This document shows, piece after piece, positions 25,440 through 37,400 of a DNA stretch of 64,000 nt (within the stretch, counting starts at the first letter, position 1; each line of letters opens with the position of its first letter). A program made the translations under genes and the position numbers. Source of the stretch: Schistosoma mansoni (lineage: Eukaryota > Platyhelminthes > Trematoda > Strigeidida > Schistosomatidae); contig NC_031502.1 in the NCBI RefSeq assembly GCF_000237925.1, positions 22,008,909-22,072,908 of the forward strand, written 5' to 3'. The notes under the pieces are model-generated. The model did no database searches and was not told the DNA's origin. It was given only the letters and a program-made list of their open reading frames with translations.

Positions 25440-28400
25440 GTCAGTTCAACATTTAGTGGTTGCTCTGTAAATGTTATTTCTTAAAATGTACTAGTACCTA
25501 TCCGGTGTTAACGAAAGCAAGATCATAAAGCTAATTATCATTAGATTACATTTACACATTCTGAGGGTATAATAATTAAAGTTATGTTTAGTTTGTAACT
25601 TCTAGTAAAACTGCTTTTAAATAACTAAACAATTATGTTGCATCAAAACTAGTCATTCAAATAACAATTGCTTCTCACATTGAGAATAAAATTCCTCTTT
25701 CCAAAACCTTTTATGATTGCGTATAGGCATTTTATGAGTTTCAAATTTATTTATAACAAATTCATTTCATATTGATACAAAGCCAGTAAGCACATATTTT
25801 TTTCTGAAATAGGAGTTTTCAGTCTTATCTATGTGACATGGCTCAGAATCGATGTGACATGGCTCAGGATCGATCACAATGGCGTAGGTGTATACACTCT
25901 TTATCTTCCCTTAAACCTTGAGACTAAAATTGCTTCATATCTCTCTTCCTTCCTGTACTATATCCCTATATACAACCTATAATTTATATACTACTACCAA
26001 CACTAAATTAACTACTATTAATCCGGTGTTGATCTTGTTGTGCTAACGAGGTATGGCAACTTGGACCGATGCATATATGTGCCTGGTCCTACGTTGTAGC
26101 TGACTGACTGACTGAGTCTTATCTATGTGTAGATTTTATTAAGCAATCTAATATTTTCACTAAAAATACTTGTTTCATTTTATGTATAACTTTTACATAC
26201 TTAGCGTTTTTTTAGCGAGTTGGTTTTCTACGGGATGGGGTCGCTAAACCCATGCCCAACCCTCCTCCTTTACCCGGGCTTGGGATCGGCAGTAGCCCCC
26301 GGAGGAGCTACAGACGGAGTTATAACTTTTACATGGATTAATTATAATTTAAATAGTTTTACTAAAATTAGAAAACAGAATTGAATTCTAAAGTTAATGA
26401 AATATCTCAAGCATCGTCTCTGTGACGTTTGAGTATTTCAAAAAAAATATTTAATTCGTCAAACGCGACGTAGAATTTAGGACCTGTGCTAATCGATTTA
26501 AGTTCCCGTACATCATAAACATAGAGAAATGAAGCTGTCAGAGCAACTTCCAGAGTATCACAGTCAGTAACAGTATTAGTGGCGATAAAAGATATCAGGT
26601 ATCAAAGATACGGTTTGTAAAAATATTGATCAATCAGATAAGAAGGTTATGAGAAATCTGGAGATTTAGGATCCACGGGACGGAAAATAGTAGATGCACG
26701 TGCTTCATTGGAAACGATTTTGAGTCATGCCATTCTACTTTCCTAACCAGCAATTACGATAATCACGCGAAACCCAACTAGGTAGTCTACACTCATGAAC
26801 ATGGCTTAGTATAAGTGTAACCTACGTCAAAAACTGATATCACGCCTTGGTTTGGTCGTCTCTAGCTTCTCTCTACCCTACTTCTACATTACACAACATC
26901 ACCCGTCAAGGTAGGTGGTGGTTGGGCACATGTAACACATATCCGAACCACCTCAGTTGGGGAAGATTTACTACTTCATTGGGAAAGAACTAATTTTATA
27001 CTTTTCGTTTCATTCCTAAACTTTAGCCGCACAAGAACAACAGTTTTCAACCATCACCCTAATACCTGGGTAATAAAAACGGTCTTAAAGTGGGAAATGA
27101 CATTTTTTAGTGTAGTAAAGTGTGTGGGCTTGATTTAGTATGTCCGTGCATCTTAACTACCAAGTGTTACATTGAGAACTGGTTGTTCTGTTCCTTATTT
27201 CCTTATGTGATCAATGAGAAGTGTTACATTATAATAAACACGCATTTGGGCGTTTACCGTCTCCTGTATTTTAGTCAAAAATGAGAGCTATCATCTAATA
27301 AACTAGACTTTTGCAAGTTAATTGAATGGTTCGTCGATAGCCGATTTTTTTGGGATTTTGAGTCTGTTTGCTCTTTGGTCTTTCATATTAGATCGCTGAA
27401 GCTAAAAATTGGTCCGGTTTGGACAAACTCAAAAAAGATTATCACAATTGGTTAACGGAAACTGGACAAGAGGAGAAAGCTGGTGATTTACGTCAAAAAG
27501 GTGGTGATTTTAATGGTGCAATAACTCTGTATCTTCGTGCTGGTGTACCTGGTAAGGCCGCACGTTTAGCATTAATTGAACCGGAAATTTCATCAGATAG
27601 AGTACTGATGGAAAGAATCATTATGGTACGCGTGGAACAATTTTTGGCATGCTGCATCATATAATGTCTTTCTTTTTTTAAATATCTGTTTATGTTTAAA
27701 AAAACTAACAGCATATCTTAATGAAGTACTATAATTGAACTTGTTAAATGTATGTAGCGGCTCAAAACGTTGATGACCTCATCAATATCACTGTTAGTAG
27801 GGGAAAGTGGCCCTAACGGAGGACAAAAGGAAGTTTTTCGACTGAACACTATAGTCTAGGAAGGTTGTCAATTGAGGTGGGTAACACTTGATATTCATGA
27901 ATTAAGGTCGTTATTTGTGTTCTCTTGATGTCAAGAAGAGTTTGTTCTGAAGTTAAACAGGGATCCACGGTGTGAGAGTGACCACTTAATATTTCTTTAA
28001 GTTAAGCTACGAAATTCGACAATAGTAACTGGGTTTCAGTTTACCGTATACTGTGCTTCAAAATAATTTTGTTGGCAAACATGTATCAGATTCATACTTA
28101 AATACACTAGAAAACTAAGTATCTTTTGTACTTCTCGAAACTAAACCAAACTAGATATTATGTATAATCAGTTTAACTTCACTTGTTGGTATCATAAACT
28201 GATTTGTTTTCCGTTACTTTGAGTTAGTCTTGGTCCGTTAAATCCATTGCTAGTTTTTCTTGAGACACACAAAACTAGTGGCGATTTCCTGTCGATTAAC
28301 TATATTGGTGGCTGGTCGATCTATCTCTATATCTTAATGAACTGGTATTAGTAGTTGTTAGTTAAGAAATCTTCATATCTCATGCTTTAATTCGTCACCT

Positions 28401-31400
28401 GGAAATAGATAAACATCAGCTCCCTCTCAGAAAACTGTCTTTTTGATTAGTTTTACCTATAAACATTTGAAAATCAATTGCCTATTGTGAGATTCCTCAG
28501 CAGTGACAAGTGTAGTTGAACCAGGTCTGTTGTGAGATAGTAACTCACTGAAGACAATGGTGGATGTGTCGCTCAATTTCGTGTATTGATTGAAGTTAGA
28601 CATTAACACCGTTGGATGCCGGCTCAGTGATCTAGAGGTTAAGCATTCGCGCGCGAAACTGATAGATCCTGGGTTCGAATCTCGTAAGGCGGGATCGTGG
28701 ATTCGTACTGATGAGGAGTCCCACAATAGGACGAAACGGCCGTCCAGTGCTTCCAGGTTTTTCATGGTGGTCTAGCTTCAATCGATTCAGGATCTCAACT
28801 ATTAAAATTACTATAATATCCACAAAACCCCTTCTGATATTAAAAACAAATTATTTATGAATGATTACTCAACACTGTGATTGGCAAAAATAAAGCAATT
28901 AGTCCTTTTGATAAATTTTGATAGTCTGTGGTCACGCTTACCTATGGAGGAGTGATTGTGATATCCGAATTAGGGTGTGTGAACATGTACCTAAATGTTT
29001 GCAGAAATAAATAAAATCAAATGACCCAATAAAAGTAGAGGATAAGCATCCATCATCCTTTATTGCTAAACATATAATTGAAACAGGCCATAAGATTAAA
29101 TTCACTTGGTATTTCTTGGTTGAATCTTCCCATTGATGTTTAGGATTGCAATTGATCAGTCTCTAATTGGCATATGTGCATACTGTGCGCATTGCCTTAA
29201 TATAACCTTAATTCACAAGCATTATAAGCAAAGATGGATAGTAGCTAGCAATGGGATCCAGGACGCGCGTTTCGTTCTATTTGGGACTCTGCAGCTGGAT
29301 GTACCTGCATCTCAGAGTTGATGTTCACTCTGTGACTCGAACCCAGTACCGTTCGCTTCAAACGCCATCGCGTTCTCCACTTAGCTACTGAGTCCTCAGT
29401 AAATCCAACTGACGAGTCCCAAATAGGACCAAACGCGCGTCCCTAATTTCACTTCTAGCTACTATCCATCTTTGCTTATCGGGCCATAAGATTGATTTTA
29501 ACTAGGCTTTTTTGATGTTGTACAGGAATGTAAAAGGGTGTATACTAAGGTTTAACCATACAAAAATTCAAACCCCCTTTTGTGTATTCAAAAACATTTT
29601 GTTCTCACCTTAGATCTACCCTGGTAATATTAGTTTATTATTCAGAATGATGAGGTTTCAAATTGTTTTCACATTATTTCCTTTATTATCCTCATCTCCT
29701 CTTACCCTCCATTTCTAGTCTAGTTGACCTCATAGATCTTAACAACTATATGTGTGATCAGATTGTTCGAAATGTATTGCACTAATATATCACGTAGTTC
29801 GGATAATATTCATCTTCTTATTACATAATCGAAAAATAAATTAACCTCAAAATTACTAGTAATGAAGTGTAACTGCATTATTTTTAGAAACTGTCCACAG
29901 TTTTATTTTATAAGTAATGGCTACTATTTAAAAATTCATTAGTTCAGGGATAGGATATATATGTCCGCGAATTTGTAGAGCTTCTGCTTCCCAGTGTCCA
30001 ATATACATGCAATATATATAGCATTTTTCCGTTCATTTAATGAGTGAATGCTGGATATAAGAGTATCATTTCTACTGTGGATTTTATTCCAAGCATCTCG
30101 TTATCTGTTACTGGTTCTACTGAACATATCTAAATTTTAGTGAATAGCTATATTTCTGTGAAGAATTAAGAGGAGCCCATATCGCTTCCAACGGCACAAA
30201 CTTATTCTCATAGTTGAAATCATGAGTCAATTGAAGCTAGACCATCATGGAAAACCTGGAAGCACTGGACGGCCGTTTCGTTCTGTTATGGGACTCCTTA
30301 GCAGTGCGCATCCACGATCCCACACTCACGAGATTCGAACCCAGGACCTACCAGTCTCGCGCTAGAGCACTTAACTTATTCGTCAGATCAATAATATTTG
30401 ATTTTTCTGAAACAAGTATATACATGTAATCAATAATTCATATGAACATGTAGTTTTTCGACATTAAACTTCATAGAATATCTGTGTAAATGAAGTTAGA
30501 ACCATTTGATTTCACGTGAAGTTCATTATTATCTTTTACTGTCAAAATATCAACATCTACGTAGATACGTACGGATATGTTACTAATATTTTATAAAAAG
30601 TCTCTTTAGTTTTTGCTTGTATTATCCGTTGATATTATGAACTCCAGTCGATTAGTATCTTGGCATATATGCATCCTTAGCTGGTTGAGTCGATATTTCT
30701 GCATAATTCACAAGTTTTTATTAAAGTTGGATAATGTCTAGCAATGGAATTCAGGACTCATGGTTCATCCTATATAGGACGTGTCAACTGGATATGCTTA
30801 CATCACGGTATGGATCGTCACTCAGGAAGACACAAACACATGTCAATCAAATTCACCTTCTATGTACAAGCCAATTGTTATCTGTACTTAGTAGCCCACC
30901 TGGTTGTCCATTTGAGACAAAGGGTATCAGGCTCGAGTCGCAGTATGAACATCAACAATGGGACGCCTGTACATTCATCTGATAAGTCCGAAATAGAACG
31001 GAACGCGTGTCCTGAATCCCATTGTTAGCCACTACCGGACTTCAGCGAAAATCTTTTTAATTTCCCCTTACTTTTCCCTTTTTTGTATGACATTCTTAAA
31101 AAAAAGTCATTAACTCAATGCGAACTATATGAAAAAGCTGGTGAACTATATCAAAGTTTAGGTCAATCAGAGGATGCTATGCGTTGTTATCGTCAAGGCA
31201 ATTGTTATCAAAAAGCAATTGAATTAGCTAGAATATCTTTTCCATCAAATATATTACAATTAGAAGAAGAATGGGGTGACTATTTAGTGACAAAACAACA
31301 AATGGATAATGCAATTAATCATTTCATTGAAGCTGGGTAAGTAAATATTTGATAATTTATAACAGTTCTTATTAATCACGAGTAAATACAGTGATAAGGA

Positions 31401-34400
31401 ACCTACTTCGCATCACTGACATCCTATTATTCAGTGACGTTATTTAAAATCAAACTTAGTCTGTTGTCTCAGTGATTTAATGAAATTGACTATACACATT
31501 TATTGATATGAGACTCAAAAATAATTTGCATAGGAATATCACTGCAGGATTTTAGCATTTAAGGATGAATTTCATTGATGTTTTTAAAGATTTTAAGGTG
31601 GTTAATACATAGTGGTGTTGAGTGCTGTTATAGGTATGAGGGCGGTTTTCACTTCCCGGTTGCCCACATTTTGGAAGGGTTCTTATAGAGGTACCTGAAA
31701 AGGAAATTAGGTTATACTTGATCTTAGTGCCCAGGGGAAAAATGCTTGAGGCCGATCAGACACGACTTTTATGTGGGTAATTTTTGTGTTCGCTCCGTAC
31801 TTGTTGAGACCTTACCGCCAGAGACCGAAATCCGTAGGATAAGGTGAGGTGTGCATTTTTAGGGTCGACCTTTTCTAACGCCACCTTTCCTTGTGATAAG
31901 GCAGCATCGCTGTTATACTGGTTGTCTGAAGGAAACATCTTACTGCAGTCACACCTCTGTACAGTCAGCAGTATGACCTCGCCTTCGGACCTTGGGTTTG
32001 TTGCTTTTAGTCTTACCGCTCTTCAACCGACCTGTCTGGCATGGTAGGACCTTGAGGAATGATTGTTCCAGCCAGTATAGCTCGACTGTTTCATCATGAC
32101 AGGCAAGCCAAACCAAAACGTCAAGGTAGCAGCAACTCATTCTTTCTCCCTGTATTTTATCCTTATATGCAATCTTTCTTTTATATATCACTACCATTGA
32201 AGTAACTACTTTTATGAATTTGGTGTTCACCTTATTGTGCTAATGATGTATGGCAACTTAGATTGATGCATATATGTGCCTGGTCCTACGTTGTAGCTGA
32301 CTGACTTAATACACAGATTAATTTGCTGACTACGGCTAATCATGCTCTTCAGTTGGAATTAAAAGGTATAAAAAGTTTGCAATAAAGAGTGGTTTAATGC
32401 TTCAAGTATGTAACATTGACTAGATTCTACTCATTATTTATCGAAGAAATGTTTCATTATCCCAATTTATATGTAAAATGTTTAGTTTGTTTGACCACAT
32501 CACATTTGTGAACACTTTTTTGATGCATAACATTTCAATAAGTTAATCAATGTGAATTTAAAGTCAATATTTTGGATAATGATAAGTAAAATAACTTTGG
32601 ATTTTAAAACAGTACTAGTAAGAGACTGACCAGTTGCAGTCCTAAAACATCAATGGGAAGATTCAAACAAACAATACCAAGTGAATTTAAACTTCACCCC
32701 ATCGCACAAGCTAGTGGCTATCAGGACTCAGTGATGGAGTAGATAACGCGATGGCGTTTGAAGCGAAAGGTACTGGGTTCAAGTTCCAGAGTGAACATCA
32801 ACTCTGAGATGCAAGTACATCCAGCTGACGAGTCCCAAATAGGACGAAACGCGCGTCAAACTGGATTCCACTGCTAACCACTATCCATCTTTGCTTATAA
32901 TGCTTGTGAATTAAGGCTATATTGAGGCAATAGGCACAGTATGCACATATGCCAATTAGAGACTGACCAGTTGCAGTCCTAAACATCAATAGGAAGATTC
33001 AAACAAACAATACTAAGTGAATCTAGTAAGAAACTGTTCAAAATTTAATTTATCACAATGATAACGCTGATTAGTGGCTAGTTAGTTTCATTAATAAATG
33101 AAAAATATGTTAATATTGATAGTTGAATTCATGAGTTAATCTAAGATAGATCAGCATTGAAAACCTGGAAGCACTAGAAGGCCGTTTCGTCATGGTATGG
33201 GTCTCCTCAGTAATTCGCATGTTATTATATTGACTAGGAATGTTCTAATATTTTGTATATTCTTCCAACCCAACATGGTATCTGAGTTCATGAGAAGCTA
33301 ATAAAGTATAAAAAGGGTACATTGGTTCATTCTTGTTTCTTAAAAATAAACTTTCTAAGTTTATGAGATGTAGTGTTGAATATAACTGCAGACAGTAAAC
33401 ACGAATCTATGATTCTGAGAAATTTTATCAGTGAAATCTAACTCAATAATGTGTTTGTTTTTAGCTCCATACATTGCATATCTCAGCAAGTATAATTTTA
33501 CATTTTTTTCTAAGTACATGGGAAACTTGATTTATATATTGGACAGTTAATATAAAAAATATATTTTAATAGTTGAGATCATGAGTCGATTGAAGCTAGA
33601 ACACCATAGAAAACCTGGAAACACTGGACGGCTGTTTCGTCCTATTGTGGGAATCCTCAGCAGTGAGCATCCACGATCCCGCCTCACGAGATTCAAACCC
33701 AGGAACTGTCGGTTTCGCGCACGAACGTTAGTTTTGGAATCAGGGTTTTCCAACTCCCCTAAGTGAATCCTCCATATCAACCGACCCGGTTAAAGCGTCG
33801 GACATTTGTTTTTTGTCCTCTCAATTTCGTAAACAACAGTAGTGCTGCGAGAAAACAATGAGTAGGACTTCCTTGACAGTGTCTGTATACACGTGGCCAT
33901 ATGAGAGCATTTCGAGATGAAGAGCTGACTCTCCTCACTCTCGGCCGTACCTGGGCATTTAGGAGTACCTGAAGAGAATTTATTGCAAAGAATATTATTC
34001 AATCATATACATTAGAGTTTTAATATGATGAGGATTTTCAAATCTTTAATCTTCCATTCGTCTAACCTTCTCTTCTTTGATTTATCCAAGATTGTATCAG
34101 CATATCAGGTATAATGATTAACATTACTGAAGAATTAAAATTCATCTAAAAGAATCAAAATCTAATCATTCATTGATTCATCCATTGTTTTATATATAAT
34201 TTAATTTCATATTGTCTCATAGTTCAGTCATTCAATCAGTCAGTCACAACGTAGAACTTCATACGTACGTACATCAGTTAGAGTTGCCGTACCACATTAA
34301 CACACAGAAGCAGTTGTCAATTCAAATCTCATAGTGATAGAAGTAGTAAGAGTATAAACAGTAATCGAAAAGATTAAGGTTTGAAGATGTTATTGAAGGA

Positions 34401-37400
34401 GTATAATCCAGTGAAACAAATTTGAAAAGAGATAAAAGATAGAGATATGAAGAATTCAGAAGAATAGAATTTGGTAGAACACAAAAAGTGGATGCACCTT
34501 CGCCATTGCAAACGATTTTGAGCCATGTCATAAATTAACTACTTTTATGAATCCGGTGTTCATCTTGTTGTGCTAACAAAGGTATGGCAACTTGGACCGA
34601 TGCATAAATGTGCCTGGTCCTACATTGTAGCTGACTGACTGACTGACATGTCATAATTATAAATCTTTCTTATTATTATTTCTATTTCAGTGCCTACATT
34701 AAAGCTACTGATGCAGCTATTAATTCTTGTCAATGGACAAAAGCTTCTCATATATTAAATTCGATTGAAAATAAAAAATCCACTGAACAATTATCACCAT
34801 ATTTTCTTAAACTTGCTCAACATTATATTGTATGCCGGGAATATAATGCAGCAGAAAATGCATTTCTTAAAGCAAATCAATCCAAATTAGCTATTAATAT
34901 GTATATTACAATAGGAATGTGGGAAAAAGCACATCAACTTGCTTCTTCAATTATGGGTCATACAGAATTAACTAAGTAAATATATTCATTTGAATGATTT
35001 AGTAGTAAACTATCAATTCTTATATCTGCAGAAATGATAGTGACTAGCAGTGGAATCCAGGTAGAGCGTTTCTCCATATTTGGAACTGGTCAGTTGGATG
35101 TATCTGCATCCTAGAGTTGTTGTTCACTCTGGGACTCGAACCTAATAGTGTTCACGCGTCCAGGATTTCACTGCTAGTCACCATCATCTCTACTTATGAT
35201 GCCTGTGACTTAAGGCAATCGGTACTAGATGCACATATGCCAATAAGAAACGGATCAAGTCCTAAACATCAATGAAAAGTTTCAAACATCTAGTACAAAA
35301 ATGTATCAATTCTCCTATGAATCGATCAGTCAGCCACAACGTAGAACTTCGTACGTACGTACGTACATCAGTTCGAGTTTCCATACCACATTAACACACA
35401 GATGCAGTTGTCGATTCAAATCCCATAGTGATAGAAGTAGTAAAAGTATAAGTAGTAATCGGAAAGATTAGGGTTTGAAGATGTTACTGAAGGAGTATAA
35501 TCCAGTGAAATAAATTTGAAAAGAGAAAAAAGATAGAGATATGAAGAATTCAGAAGAATAGAATTTGGTAGAACACAAAGAGTGGATGCACCATTGCCAT
35601 TGCAAACTATTTTGAGCCATGTCATTCAAGGTCTCTAACCATCGGTTGTTATCATCTCGCGAATCCCAACCAGGTAGTCTACACTTACCAACATGGCTCA
35701 GTCCACTTGTCACTGACTTCATGGATTTGTGCCACGTTTCGGTCTGGCCGCCCTTAGCTTTCTTTCAACCTACTCACACTCCATGAATCGTTATAAAAAT
35801 TGGAGACCCATTAAAAGCCAGATAACACTAACATATTTGTTTCATATTAAGTTTAATGTTCTATAATTGAGAAATATCAATAATTTGATTCTGATTTTAT
35901 AGTTCAAAGAAAAATCTCTTAGTTAACAGATTTGAAAGGCATAGATTTGGCTTCCTTCTTTCAGTAAACATAATTTTCAACATGAGTCAATATATCGGTT
36001 ATATATTTGATACCAAGACTAATTGTTAATGTAAGATATCTATGAAGTCAGACAATCAACAATCTCTTAAAACCTAATCAGTAAGAGTATTAGCTAGAAT
36101 TGTTCCAGTGAGTAGGTTATGGTACTAACTGAATGATTTTTGATCACTTTCGATTGTTTGGTTGAGACAGAAGAGATTCTTAATCTTGTTAAAATATTGA
36201 AGTTTTGGCCCTCTAGTGAAAAGTAATCGTTCTGTGCCCTATAATCGACAATAAATAGTTAATTATTGTTTGTATGTAACTGGAACCATCTTAACACTTA
36301 TTCAAGTCTTCACAATCGTAAATTTATCACAAAACACACCATAAGTACTCTTATAAGCTTATATTACATAATTTATTGAACAAATAACCATAGATTTACA
36401 CTTCATCAATAGTCTGTAGACCGAATCTCGAAAACTAACTAGTACCTTCAAATGTTTCAATATAATTAACGTTTATTTAGAGAAATATAAAGGCAGTTCA
36501 CTACTTTATTGACTGATTTGTCATCTTTACTAGTACCCTACGTCTAACTTCAGTATTCTTCACTAGATGATCCCAGTATCCTCGAGAGATACTTCGAAGG
36601 GATCTATCGTCAAATATTTGTAACCTATGAATATTCTCTGTTTTACGAGATCATTTTTCACACAGTTGACCTAAGATCATGAAGAGTGATTGAATTCACA
36701 ATCTTTAAGCCTTGAGACTGAGCGACAATCGCATTTAGTCTACTTAGTTACTATCCAATAGATGAAATTTTCACTTACTGAACTGTCACTGTGAGTTAAA
36801 TCATAATAAGTTGTTACGTTTTCTGCTTATTTTAGGGAATTAACCATTTTCATATCATTATTATCATTAGCATTCTTCTTCTTCATTGTTCTATTACATT
36901 CCAATTAGTATGTATTTATCACATGCTGAAGAATTTGAAAAAATTGGTAATTACAAAGAAGCTGAACGTTTATACTTAACTATTAAAGAAACTGATCGAG
37001 CAATATCCATGTATAAAAATACACGTCAATATAGAGATATGCTACGTTTAGTTAAACAATTCAATGCTGATTTATTAGATCAAACTTATTTACATTTAGC
37101 TGAACAATTTCAAAGTGAAGGTAATCTTAAACAAGCAGAACAGTACTATTTAGAGGTATGAGTGTGTGATTACATTTTCTTACAGTTTTATTTATGTAGA
37201 TATTTAAAATAATTTAGTTAGGAATAGTTTACAAGTCTTCTTGAGTTGTATCAAATTTGCTTTAAAGGAAGAAGAGGATACCTTAAGACAGTACTGAAAA
37301 AAATGTTGATTTATATAAGTGTCTACTCATGAGTTAATTACTTACTTACCCACGCCTGTTACCATTTGTGGAGGAGCATAGGCTGCCTACCATCATTCTC

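Noticed and set aside
25440-25484. Coding continuation of IFT172 exon 1 to the stop at 25484
   Set aside because: The last 14 codons have no counterpart in the family, a GTCAGT donor precedes them, and exon 2 resumes the conserved sequence in phase.
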